Source: Pectobacterium sp013449375
GTDB lineage: Bacteria; Pseudomonadota; Gammaproteobacteria; Enterobacterales; Enterobacteriaceae
Assembly: GCF_048593165.1 (NCBI RefSeq)
Contig: NZ_CP184271.1
Direction: 5' to 3' (one strand)
Length of the DNA: 64,000 nt
A model generated the notes under the pieces. The model saw only the letters and a program-made list of their open reading frames with translations. It had not been told where the DNA came from and searched no databases. A program made the position numbers and the translations under genes. Positions 25,477-33,653 of the stretch are shown here, one piece after another (position 1 is the stretch's first letter; every line of letters starts with the position of its first letter).

Positions 25477-25825
25477 GTTGCGACTTCGCCTCTCTCTTAT
25501 CTCTATGATTTGTCACCATAAGCGGGTGACCATGTGTAGCACGATGCTACTTAATACTACATCGCTGCTAAGGCAATTCCCTGGCAGCGGATCGATTATT
25601 CTAAGTGCATTACTTTGAGTATGAAGTGTAGCGGGTTTCAGCCCGCGATCCCAGCTATCCGGCGATTTGCCATGGCCGATCTGAGAGGTCAGCCCGCCTG
25701 ATGAATTTCAGAATCGGTTTGCGGATCGACGTATCGTTGTCTGGCATGATGTGCCACACTGGATCTGCCCGATAGGATAGGGGTATCGATACGATGAAGG
25801 ATGCCGATAGCAAGTTCGATAACGG
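25477..25825. other. Intergenic region between divergent ettA and slt
   Basis: A 349-bp gap that must hold both promoters. I see a small perfect inverted repeat, GTAGCA-CGA-TGCTAC (25536-25550), and GTCACC/GGTGAC arms around 25512-25530, both near the ettA start side. No small gene or convincing -10/-35 pair stands out. Confidence 0.4.
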
Positions 25826-27769
25826 ATGAGGTTAATGCAGGTGATGAAAGCGGGTCATTGGTGGTACGCCGTTGCGGCGATATGTCTGGCTGGGGTCTCC
25901 GGCCACGTGCTGGCGGATTCTCTGGACGAACAGCGTCAGCGCTATCAGCAGGTTAAGCAAGCATGGGACAGCAACCAAATGGACACGGTAGCGCAGCTGA
26001 TGCCGACGCTGCGCAGTTACCCGCTTTATCCTTATCTTGAATATCGCTCGCTCACGCAGGACCTGAGCCAGGTCAGTGCGACGCAGGTGAGGCAGTTTAT
26101 GGCAACGCATCCGACGCTGCCGCCCGCCCGTAATCTCAACACCAGCTTTGTGAATGAACTGGCGCGCCGTCAGGACTGGATTGGGCTGCTGGCATTTAGC
26201 CCGCAGCCACCGAAACCGGTCAGCGCCCGCTGTAACTTTTATTATGCCCAGTGGGCTACCGGCCAGCGTCAGGGCGTGTGGGAAGCTACGCGTGATATCT
26301 GGCTGACCGGGCGTTCGCTCCCTGCCGTATGCGATAAACTCTTCTCAGCCTGGCAGCAGGCGGGCGAACAGACGCCGCTGACGACGCTGGAACGCGCGCG
26401 TCTGGCGATGGATGAAGGCAGCAGTAGTCTGGTGAGTTACCTCATCAAACAGTTACCCGACGATTATAAAACGATGGGCGATGCGCTGCTCAAACTCCAG
26501 AACGATCCGAATTCGCTGGAGAGCTTCGCTCGTAGCGTCGGGCCAACGGATTTCACCCGGAAAGTCACGCTATCGGCCTTCACGCGCACGGCGCGTCAGG
26601 ATGCCGATAATGCCCGTTCGATGCTGCCAGTGATTGTCCGTTTGCAGAAAATGAGCGCCGCAGAACGTCAGGAAATGGAAGAAACGATTGCCTGGCGGTT
26701 GATGGGCAACGATGCCACCTCAGAGCAGGCACAGTGGCGGGATGGCGTGGTGCGGCGGAGCACGTCGACCACCTTGCTGGAACGCCGTGTACGGATGGCG
26801 TTGGGGGCTGGCGATCGTCAGGGACTAACGAGCTGGATGGCGCGCCTACCGGCAGAGGCGTTACAGAAAGACGAATGGCGCTACTGGCGCGCGGTGGTGC
26901 TGTTAGATCAGGGCAAACGTCAGGAAGGCGAGACGCTATTACGCAGCCTGATGCAGGAGCGCGGGTTCTATCCTATGGCCGCAGCGCAGAAGCTCAACGA
27001 GCGCTATCCCATTACTATCATAACGGCGGTTAAGCCAGATCCTTCCTTGTCCCAGCTACCGGAGGTCGCCCGCGTGCGGGAATTGATGTTCTGGCAGATG
27101 GATAATCTGGCGCGCAGCGAGTGGGTCGGGCTGGTAGCGAACCGCAGCAAACCGCAGCAGGAAGCGCTGGCTCGCTATGCGTTTGAACAGCGATGGGCGG
27201 ATTTGAGCGTGCAGGCAACGATTGTCGCGAAGCTGTGGGATCATCTGGAAGAACGTTTCCCGCTGGCCTGGAATGACGAATTCCGTCGTGAAACGCAGGG
27301 GAAAAGCATTAGCCAAAGTTATGCGATGGCGATCGCACGTCAGGAGAGCGCCTGGAACCCGAAAGCGCGTTCTCCGGTTGGCGCATCAGGCTTGATGCAG
27401 TTGATGCCAGCGACGGCGCAGCATACTGCCAAAATGAGCAATATCACGTTCTATACGAACAGCAGCCAACTGTTCGATCCTGAGACCAATATTCTGTTGG
27501 GAACGAGCTATCTGGAGTACGTGTATCAGACATTTGGCCGTAACCGGATTCTGTCCTCCGCGGCTTATAATGCTGGGCCGTCGCGCGTGAATACCTGGTT
27601 GAGAAACAGCGCCGGGCGCATCGATCCCGTTGCGTTTATCGAAAGCATTCCGTTCTCGGAAACACGGGGATACGTGAAAAATGTGCTGGCCTATGACGTC
27701 TTCTATCGCTATTTCCTTCACCAGCCAGCCAATGTGCTGACGGATGCGGAATGGCAGCGGCGTTATTGA
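25826..27769 (+). CDS. slt: Soluble lytic murein transglycosylase
   Basis: A 647-residue periplasmic enzyme (E. coli Slt70 is 645) that cleaves glycan strands to 1,6-anhydromuropeptides during wall turnover. A signal peptide (about residues 8-30, ending HVLA) precedes the mature start DSLDEQRQRY. A large helical superhelix domain follows, and the C-terminal lysozyme-like domain carries the catalytic glutamate in IARQESAWNP, with SPVGASGLMQLMPATA and AAYNAGPSRVNTWL. Starts at 25826, 25835 or 25844 are all possible; they differ only before the signal core. trpR follows 72 nt downstream, as in E. coli. Confidence 0.97.
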   Translation: MRLMQVMKAGHWWYAVAAICLAGVSGHVLADSLDEQRQRYQQVKQAWDSNQMDTVAQLMPTLRSYPLYPYLEYRSLTQDLSQVSATQVRQFMATHPTLPPARNLNTSFVNELARRQDWIGLLAFSPQPPKPVSARCNFYYAQWATGQRQGVWEATRDIWLTGRSLPAVCDKLFSAWQQAGEQTPLTTLERARLAMDEGSSSLVSYLIKQLPDDYKTMGDALLKLQNDPNSLESFARSVGPTDFTRKVTLSAFTRTARQDADNARSMLPVIVRLQKMSAAERQEMEETIAWRLMGNDATSEQAQWRDGVVRRSTSTTLLERRVRMALGAGDRQGLTSWMARLPAEALQKDEWRYWRAVVLLDQGKRQEGETLLRSLMQERGFYPMAAAQKLNERYPITIITAVKPDPSLSQLPEVARVRELMFWQMDNLARSEWVGLVANRSKPQQEALARYAFEQRWADLSVQATIVAKLWDHLEERFPLAWNDEFRRETQGKSISQSYAMAIARQESAWNPKARSPVGASGLMQLMPATAQHTAKMSNITFYTNSSQLFDPETNILLGTSYLEYVYQTFGRNRILSSAAYNAGPSRVNTWLRNSAGRIDPVAFIESIPFSETRGYVKNVLAYDVFYRYFLHQPANVLTDAEWQRRY

Positions 27770-27811
27770 GACGCGGCGTTGCGATCGTTGCCTGAAATTG
27801 TGTTATGCTGC

Positions 27812-27832
27812 CGTACTAGTTAAATAGTATGG
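27812..27832 (+). promoter_or_regulatory. trp operator in the trpR promoter
   Basis: The core GTACTAGTTAAATAGTA (27813-27829) is a near-perfect palindromic TrpR site, matching CTAGTTAACTAG-type operators with one change. It lies just before the trpR start and overlaps a possible -10. Autoregulation by tryptophan-bound TrpR, known in E. coli, is therefore conserved. Confidence 0.9.
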
Positions 27833-27841
27833 CAGCCCGTT

Positions 27842-28189
27842 ATGACTCCGTTATCGCTTATCGACCCGGCACTTTCTGAACAAGACAATGAGCACTGGTT
27901 ACGCTTTGTCGCGCTATTGCAGCAGTCTATTGCGGAAGATCTGCAATTGCCGTTGCTTCAACTGCTACTGACGCCGGACGAGCGTACTGCGTTGGGAACG
28001 CGGGTGAGAATTGTGCAGGAACTGATGCGGGGTGAAATGAGTCAGCGTGAGCTGAAAAGCGAGTTAGGTGCAGGGATTGCTACCATCACGCGCGGTTCAA
28101 ATAGCCTGAAAGCCGCGCCCCCCGCGTTAAAAAGCTGGCTGGAAGCGCAGTTGCTGTCGGCAGATAAACCGTTGGGTGACGACGCGTAA
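27842..28189 (+). CDS. trpR: Trp operon repressor
   Basis: A 115-residue all-helical dimeric repressor that binds tryptophan and then operator DNA of trp, aro and its own promoter. The helix-turn-helix tract is RELKSELGAGIATITRGSN, with the ligand-contacting LLTPDERTALGTRVRIVQEL upstream (split at the conserved Pro-Asp-Glu). It is a few residues longer than E. coli TrpR at its C-terminus. The gene converges on yjjX with a 3-nt gap. Confidence 0.97.
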   Translation: MTPLSLIDPALSEQDNEHWLRFVALLQQSIAEDLQLPLLQLLLTPDERTALGTRVRIVQELMRGEMSQRELKSELGAGIATITRGSNSLKAAPPALKSWLEAQLLSADKPLGDDA

Positions 28190-28192
28190 CCG

Positions 28193-28732
28193 TTACGGTT
28201 TTGCGCCCTGAACGGGAATCTGATAGATCGGGTTATGGAACGGCACCAGTGCCAGCAGCAGCGCCTGATGGTACACGCTGGTACGTGACAGTTTGCCGTC
28301 GGTGAAGACGCCGATGGCACCCCCTTTATGTTTAATATTCTGAACGCCCGTCAAACGTTCCATTTCATCGCCTAATTCCCGCCCTTCACGGATACCATGT
28401 AATATACTTTCTGGAAGAACCAGGCTGGCAGAGCGTGATTCGCCACGCAGGTGGGTGTTTTCGATCACCATCCAGGCGAACGTCATGCTTTCTTCAATAC
28501 CTGCTTCGACACCGACCCAGAAATCGGCTTCTGGCCGCACCTGACGTGCCATCATGACGCGGTTTCTGGCGCCAGTACGGGTTTCGATAGAACCAAGAGG
28601 TTGACGCGGGACGCCGCTATCGACGTCAACGCCTTCGATGCGGCAATTTTCTGCACCAAAGACATCGGTGAATGCCAGAGTAATAGCCTTAATCTTTGCC
28701 GGGTTGGTAGTTGCAGCAACAACGTGATACAT
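28193..28732 (-). CDS. yjjX: Inosine/xanthosine triphosphatase
   Basis: A 179-residue house-cleaning nucleotide hydrolase that removes ITP and XTP, preventing misincorporation. The Maf/HAM1-like fold signatures are TTNPAKIKAITLAF at the N-terminus, SGVPRQPLGSIETRTGARNR, split here by conserved glycine, and FWVGVEAGIEES. Length and neighbourhood between trpR and gpmB match the enteric gene. Confidence 0.95.
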   Translation of the reverse strand: MYHVVAATTNPAKIKAITLAFTDVFGAENCRIEGVDVDSGVPRQPLGSIETRTGARNRVMMARQVRPEADFWVGVEAGIEESMTFAWMVIENTHLRGESRSASLVLPESILHGIREGRELGDEMERLTGVQNIKHKGGAIGVFTDGKLSRTSVYHQALLLALVPFHNPIYQIPVQGAKP

Positions 28733-28782
28733 AACAGTTTCGTACCTTTAGTTAATTTGACGCAGTATAACGGAAAATAACC

Positions 28783-29433
28783 ATGTTACAGGTATATCTT
28801 GTTCGCCACGGTGAAACAGAATGGAATGTGGCTCGACGTATTCAAGGTCAATCGGACAGTGCGCTGACGCCAAGAGGTGAGCAACAGGCACAGCAAGTTG
28901 CTGAACGAATCAGGACGTTAGGGATTACGCATATTTTTACCAGCGATCTCGGAAGAACGCGTCAGACGACAGAAATCATCGCTAAATCCTGTGGTAATTG
29001 CCAGATAATCCTAGAGCCTGGGTTACGTGAATTGAACATGGGCGTATTAGAAACGCGCGATCTGGATTCGCTGACCGCCGAGGAAGAAGGGTGGCGTAAA
29101 GGGCTGGTGGATGGCACGCCCGATGGCCGCATCCCAGAAGGTGAATCGATGAATGATGTCGCATTGCGTATGCACGGCGTCCTGGAACGGTGTCTGGCGT
29201 TGCCAGCAGGAAGCCGCCCTTTGCTGGTGAGCCACGGGATGGCGCTGGGCTGTCTGCTGAGTACGGTTCTGGGGCTACCCGCGTCGGCTGAGCGGCGCCT
29301 GCGCCTGCGCAACTGCTCCCTGTCGCGTATCGACTATCAGCAAAGTCCGTGGCTGGCACCGGGATGGGTGGTGGAAACGGCCGGAGATATCTCGCATCTG
29401 GATATTCCGGCATTGGATGAGTTACAGCGCTGA
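28783..29433 (+). CDS. gpmB: Phosphoglycerate mutase-like phosphatase GpmB
   Basis: A 216-residue histidine phosphatase family protein. The catalytic motif LVRHGETEWNVARRIQGQ begins at residue 6, GLRELNMGVLE supplies the acid residue region, and LLVSHGMALGCLLS carries the second histidine. It is annotated as a cofactor-dependent mutase homologue, but the real substrate is not settled, and a phosphatase role is possible. Its 3' end overlaps that of rob by 12 nt. Confidence 0.93.
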   Translation: MLQVYLVRHGETEWNVARRIQGQSDSALTPRGEQQAQQVAERIRTLGITHIFTSDLGRTRQTTEIIAKSCGNCQIILEPGLRELNMGVLETRDLDSLTAEEEGWRKGLVDGTPDGRIPEGESMNDVALRMHGVLERCLALPAGSRPLLVSHGMALGCLLSTVLGLPASAERRLRLRNCSLSRIDYQQSPWLAPGWVVETAGDISHLDIPALDELQR

Positions 29434-30309
29434 GAGCGGTTCTGCATGCAGGATGGGGATAAAATACTCGCAGCGAATGATTGCGGGTATTTCCCCGTCA
29501 TTATCGCAATTGGGATGAAAACGTTCTACGCTGAATCCTTTACGACGCGTGAGCTGGAAGGTCGGTAGACAGGTGTCATACAGCGTGATGATGAAGTCTT
29601 GTAGCTCGTCGTTTGGCCCTTCAAAAACAAACATCGCGTAGTCGCCGCTCGGTAACGTAATGGGTTCGCCCGTGTGGACATCATCCGGCAGGTACTGTGG
29701 CTCCAGTGCGGTGGTGTAGAGGACTTCGTGCTCGTCGTCTTTCTCTTTGCTCGGCCGTGAATGGTGCAGCCCGTAAAGCACAGGGGGAATGGAGCTGGTT
29801 TCGCCTAAAAACTGACGCCAATAGTGGACGCGAATTTCCGTACGGAAGTTACAAATCTGCTCCAGGCGGCAGTTATAGGTTTGTGTTAGCCCAAGCAACT
29901 GCGTTTCTGGCAGAGTGATAAACTGCGGCTGTGGCAGGGTAAACGCACCGAGCCGGATCGGCGGACGAATGCCGAAAGTATTCCAATTATCGGAACGACG
30001 ATAAGACGCCGGCGTTTGGGTAAACTGTTTTTTGAACGCGCGGGTAAACGTCTGTTGTGAATCGAAACGATATTGCAGGGCAATATCAAGGATAGGGCGA
30101 CTGGTCAGACAAAGTGCAACCGCCGCTTTGGTCAATCTCCGCGCTCGGATATATGAACCAATGGCATGGCCTGTCACGTCTTTGAACATTCTTTGCAGAT
30201 GCCACTTGGAATAACCCGCTTTCGCCGCCACATTATCCAGTGATAGCGGCTGGTCGAGATGGCTTTCTAGCCAGTTAAGCAAGTCACGTATGATACCGGC
30301 TTGATCCAT
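29422..30309 (-). CDS. rob: Right origin-binding protein / MarA-SoxS family regulator
   Basis: A 295-residue AraC-family activator (E. coli Rob is 289). The N-terminal DNA-binding domain holds two helix-turn-helix units (SLDNVAAKAGYSKWHLQRMF and DIALQYRFDSQQTFTRAFKK). The C-terminal domain is GyrI-like (ETQLLGLTQTYNCRLEQI, GDYAMFVFEGP), which binds effectors. It activates stress, efflux and organic-solvent tolerance genes. The start at 30309 gives MDQAGIIRDLL as in E. coli; the frame extends seven codons upstream without support. Confidence 0.96.
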   Translation of the reverse strand: MDQAGIIRDLLNWLESHLDQPLSLDNVAAKAGYSKWHLQRMFKDVTGHAIGSYIRARRLTKAAVALCLTSRPILDIALQYRFDSQQTFTRAFKKQFTQTPASYRRSDNWNTFGIRPPIRLGAFTLPQPQFITLPETQLLGLTQTYNCRLEQICNFRTEIRVHYWRQFLGETSSIPPVLYGLHHSRPSKEKDDEHEVLYTTALEPQYLPDDVHTGEPITLPSGDYAMFVFEGPNDELQDFIITLYDTCLPTFQLTRRKGFSVERFHPNCDNDGEIPAIIRCEYFIPILHAEPLSAL

Positions 30310-30514
30310 AATCTTCCTCATCAAACACATTGGGCGCGAGCGTATTGAGATCCCGCATCATAGCAATATTTTCACTTTGGTACTGCCGAAGATTTTTGAA
30401 AATATTCCGCAGGTAATTTGGATAAGGAGGATTGCGATAGTGGTTTATTTTGTACATCCTCTTTTTAATTGTGGTTATTAATCGTTTGTTATGAATTGTC
30501 AGAGGACCTGAAAT

Positions 30515-30997
30515 ATGAACATAAAGCGCATCATGGGAGCGGGTCTGTTATTGCTATCCACCGCTGGCGCCGTCAGTGCGGAAGAGGTCGGGTCTGTCGA
30601 TACCGCCTTTAAACTGTTGGGACCGGATCATAAGATCGTGGTGGAAGCGTTTGACGACCCAGATGTTTCAAACGTGACCTGCTACATTAGCCGAGCCAAA
30701 ACAGGCGGAATCAAGGGCGGATTAGGGTTGGCGGAAGACACATCGGACGCCGCTATTTCCTGCCAGCAGGTTGGGCCGATTACGCTGTCCGATAAAATCA
30801 AAAACGGCGGCGATCGCGGATCTGTGGTGTTCCAGAAAAGAACCTCGCTGGTTTTTAAGAAATTGCAGGTTATTCGATTTTACGATCAAAAGCGCAATTC
30901 GCTGATCTATCTCGCTTACTCCGATCGCTTAGTCGATGGTTCGCCGAAAAATGCGTTAAGCGCGGTGCCGGTTATGCCGTGGGCAAAGAGTGAATAA
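30515..30997 (+). CDS. creA: CreA family periplasmic protein
   Basis: A 160-residue exported protein with a signal peptide (LLLLSTAGAVSAEE, cleavage near VSA). The CreA pattern follows: VDTAFKLLGPDHKIVVEAFDDP (split), VTCYISRAKTGGIKGGLGLAED, and VFQKRTSLVFKKLQVIRFYD. The function is unknown. In E. coli it is the first gene of creABCD, but here creBCD are absent and arcA follows directly in the opposite direction. Confidence 0.95.
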   Translation: MNIKRIMGAGLLLLSTAGAVSAEEVGSVDTAFKLLGPDHKIVVEAFDDPDVSNVTCYISRAKTGGIKGGLGLAEDTSDAAISCQQVGPITLSDKIKNGGDRGSVVFQKRTSLVFKKLQVIRFYDQKRNSLIYLAYSDRLVDGSPKNALSAVPVMPWAKSE

Positions 30998-31060
30998 CGT
31001 GCGGTAATGCGGTAAGAAGGGAAAACAGCCGGAACAGATGTCTGTTCCGGCTGAGAGGAA

Positions 31061-31777
31061 TTAATTTTCCAGGTCGCCGCAGAAGCGGTAGCCTTCGCCG
31101 TGGATCGTCGCGATGATTTCCGGCGTATCGGCTGTAGATTCAAAGTGCTTGCGGATACGGCGAATGGTGACGTCAACGGTACGGTCGTGTGGCTTAAGCT
31201 CACGGCCGGTCATTTTCTTCAGCAGTTCCGCGCGAGACTGAATCTTGCCTGGGTTTTCGCAGAAGTGCAGCATGGCGCGGAATTCACTGCGCGGCAGCTT
31301 GTATTGTTCGCCAGCTGGGCTAATCAGAGAACGACTATTGATGTCCAGTTCCCAGCCGTTGAAGCGGTAGCTTTCCACCAGACGGCGCTCTTCAGTGCTG
31401 CTGCCCAGGTTCATGGTACGTGACAGTAGGTTACGCGCGCGGATCGTCAATTCACGTGGGTTGAATGGTTTGGTGATGTAGTCATCCGCACCGATTTCTA
31501 GACCGAGGATCTTATCGACTTCATTGTCGCGGCCAGTGAGGAACATTAAAGCAACGGTGGCTTGCTCGCGCAGTTCACGTGCCAGCAACAGGCCGTTCTT
31601 TCCTGGCAGGTTGATGTCCATGATCACCAGATTGATGTCATTCTCGGACAAAATGTGGTGCATTTCTGCGCCATCAGTGGCTTCGTGAACAACGTATCCT
31701 TCCGCCTCAAAAATGCTTTTGAGGGTATTACGAGTTACTAGCTCGTCTTCAACAATAAGAATGTGCGGCGTCTGCAT
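31061..31777 (-). CDS. arcA: Two-component response regulator ArcA
   Basis: A 238-residue OmpR-type regulator of respiratory and fermentative metabolism, phosphorylated by ArcB under low oxygen. The receiver domain shows the acidic pocket (VEDE, residues 9-12), phospho-acceptor D54 in VIMDINLPGKNG, and TKPFNPREL (Lys switch). The winged-helix output domain lies at about 135-234 (LKPHDRTVDVTIRRIRKHFE). The length equals E. coli ArcA. It has a long untranslated upstream region with a possible FNR site. Confidence 0.98.
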   Translation of the reverse strand: MQTPHILIVEDELVTRNTLKSIFEAEGYVVHEATDGAEMHHILSENDINLVIMDINLPGKNGLLLARELREQATVALMFLTGRDNEVDKILGLEIGADDYITKPFNPRELTIRARNLLSRTMNLGSSTEERRLVESYRFNGWELDINSRSLISPAGEQYKLPRSEFRAMLHFCENPGKIQSRAELLKKMTGRELKPHDRTVDVTIRRIRKHFESTADTPEIIATIHGEGYRFCGDLEN

Positions 31778-32541
31778 ATTTGCTACCTAAAATTGCCAAC
31801 TTAAATTATAGAAATCGGAAGTACAGAAGTCGCTGTCATACCCTGCTGGCCCGCTGGCTACAACGCCAGTTATTCCGGGTATTTCCCTGGAGCTTATCGA
31901 GGTAAACTACGCTCTCGCTCAACATCAGACTCAAGTACGTAAAGGCGTTACTGGTGTTCATTCTCTACCCGCTTAGAGGTACTGCTAGCGGATGAGCGTG
32001 GCGCTAATTTAACTGCGCTCAAAGTGGCGCACAGTTTAACCTTATTAACAGCAACATAACAGTAAGCACGGATTTTGCCTGCTGATAAATCTACGGTTCT
32101 GTTGACATATATCAAATTTCATTTTAGCACGTTAACTATTTTGTGATAAACACTTATAGGATTGCCAGTTTACGTCACAATTTAGCACTTTTTATTAACG
32201 GTTTGGCATAGCAAATACCAATAATCATAATTGGGGCTATACCTACGGCAGTAGTTTTATAACTTATTGAAATAAAATAATTTATCTTATTTTTCTTAGG
32301 GTTTTCTCTTCCTGCCCATTTTTGGACTCTCCGATGTTTCCTACCGAATGCTGGGTTGATACCGGAAATTTTGTTGGCTTATTGTTAACTTTTCACTGTA
32401 ACGATCAACATGCTGTGGTTATCAACGAATAGCACTTATTCATTAATCGTAATCAGTGAATAGCTAGCGATGACGCGGCTGTTTTATTTGACGGTTGGTG
32501 GAGACAGTGACAGAACGCACGTAACCCATACTGAGGAGTTT
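31778..32541. other. Long divergent regulatory region between arcA and yjtD
   Basis: A 764-bp gap with no convincing gene. The arcA side is GC-balanced; from about 32040 it is strongly AT-rich, as expected for promoters. A near-consensus FNR site (32102-32115) lies 325 nt before the arcA start. In E. coli arcA also has a long multi-promoter leader with FNR control. The E. coli small gene yjjY of this interval is not recognisable here. Confidence 0.6.
32102..32115. promoter_or_regulatory. Probable FNR site for arcA
   Basis: TTGAC-ATAT-ATCAA matches the FNR consensus TTGAT-N4-ATCAA in nine of ten positions. Anaerobic activation of arcA by FNR is known in E. coli, so the site fits. Confidence 0.6.
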
Positions 32542-33228
32542 ATGCAGTTTCATATTATTTTGGTTGAGCCCGCTCGGGCAGAGAATGTAGGGGCAGCAGC
32601 CCGTGCGATGAAAACAATGGGATTCAACAGCTTGCGTATTATCGGTAGCACTGTACATCAAGAGCCGGCAGCGCGTTGGGTAGCGCACGGCTCGGGGGAC
32701 ATTCTGGATAACGTACAGGAGTTTGCCACGCTGGCTGAAGCACTGGCGGATGTCGACTTTACGGTCGCGACCACCGCGCGCAGTCGGGCTAAATATCACT
32801 ATTACTGCACGCCAACTGAACTGACTGGCATCTTGCAGGAGAAGGTGCAATGGATGACTTCTGCGGCGCTGGTGTTTGGTCGGGAAGATGTTGGCCTGAC
32901 GAATGAAGAACTCGAGCTGGCGGATGTGTTGACCGGTGTGCCGATGAAAGCGGATTACCCTTCACTGAATCTGGGTCAGGCGGTGATGGTGTACTGTTAC
33001 CAACTGGCTGAACTGATGGAGGTCAAACCGGAAGCGGCACAGCCTGCGGCAGTGGGACAATTGTCGGCGCTGTACGATCGTTTGGATCGGCTTTTGGTTA
33101 CTTTGGCGGTTGAGGATGATGAAAAACTGCGAGACTGGCTGCATCAGCGGTTGGGACGTTTAGAGCAGCGCGATACGGCGATGCTTCATCGGTTGCTACA
33201 CGATATTGAAAAAAACCTGCCGAAATAA
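32542..33228 (+). CDS. yjtD: SPOUT-family RNA methyltransferase YjtD
   Basis: A 228-residue protein of the SpoU/TrmH (SPOUT) superfamily, close to TrmJ and the LasT proteins. The motifs are ILVEPARAENVGAAARAMKT at the N-terminus, the knot region LVFGREDVGLTNEELELAD, and PSLNLGQAVMVYCYQL, which together bind S-adenosylmethionine. The start at 32542 is supported by GAGGAG and by the E. coli length of 228; an upstream in-frame start at 32470 is not. The RNA substrate is not certain. Confidence 0.93.
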   Translation: MQFHIILVEPARAENVGAAARAMKTMGFNSLRIIGSTVHQEPAARWVAHGSGDILDNVQEFATLAEALADVDFTVATTARSRAKYHYYCTPTELTGILQEKVQWMTSAALVFGREDVGLTNEELELADVLTGVPMKADYPSLNLGQAVMVYCYQLAELMEVKPEAAQPAAVGQLSALYDRLDRLLVTLAVEDDEKLRDWLHQRLGRLEQRDTAMLHRLLHDIEKNLPK

Positions 33229-33245
33229 GATAGCAGAGATGGCTT

Positions 33246-33316
33246 TTTTGGCAGTCGAACATCTTGAAGCATGTATTTTGGCAATGGTTCATCCGGCATA
33301 TTCCCGTTTTGGCAGT
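33246..33316 (+). repeat. Three spaced TTTTGGCA repeats upstream of the thr promoter
   Basis: TTTTGGCAGT (33246-33255), TTTTGGCAAT (33276-33285) and TTTTGGCAGT (33307-33316) recur 30 and 31 bp apart, about three helical turns, ending 53 bp before the thr -35 box. This could be a regulator-binding array or chance; no known regulator matches. Confidence 0.4.
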
Positions 33317-33368
33317 GGGTTGAGCGGTAGGTATTTTTCGTTCGGCGAGAAGAAAAAAAAGAAATCCG

Positions 33369-33397
33369 TTGACTTCAAAGGTCGATTGGCCTAACTA
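33369..33397 (+). promoter_or_regulatory. thr operon promoter
   Basis: TTGACT (33369-33374), a 17-nt spacer and TAACTA (33392-33397) lie 43 nt before the leader peptide start. Position and quality fit the single thr promoter of enterics. Confidence 0.8.
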
Positions 33398-33439
33398 ATA
33401 GGGCAGATAACTCTACTTCTAATGAGATTTGATTTTAGT

Positions 33440-33508
33440 ATGCGTACTATCAGCCTGATCACCACGATTATTACCATCACCGATACAACCAGTAACGGTG
33501 CGGGCTGA
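33440..33508 (+). CDS. thrL: thr operon leader peptide
   Basis: A 22-residue peptide beginning MRTISLITTIITIT and ending SNGAG, with seven threonine and five isoleucine codons. Ribosome stalling at these codons when charged Thr- or Ile-tRNA is scarce prevents the downstream attenuator from forming. E. coli ThrL has 21 residues with the same NGAG-type end. The stop lies 22 nt before the attenuator stem. Confidence 0.95.
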   Translation: MRTISLITTIITITDTTSNGAG

Positions 33509-33530
33509 CGCATATAAAGATTCCAGAAAA

Positions 33531-33563
33531 AGCCCGCACCGAACAGTGCGGGCTTTTTTTTTT
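33531..33563 (+). terminator. thr operon attenuator
   Basis: AGCCCGCAC/GTGCGGGCT (6-nt loop) is followed by a run of ten T. The leader sequence GTGCGGGC at 33498-33505 is identical to the right arm. It can pair with the left arm of the stem, giving the alternative structure needed for attenuation. Confidence 0.95.
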
Positions 33564-33653
33564 ACGGCAGGTTATCCCTCAGCGCCGCCTGCAAGCGGCA
33601 TACAAAAACGCTTCCGGCGTTTAGTTGGCAGAAATTCAGGAGAAAAGATAAAA

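Noticed and set aside
33206..33394. 62-codon plus-strand frame between yjtD and thrL
   Set aside because: It starts inside yjtD, contains an artificial lysine run from a poly-A stretch and spans the thr promoter.
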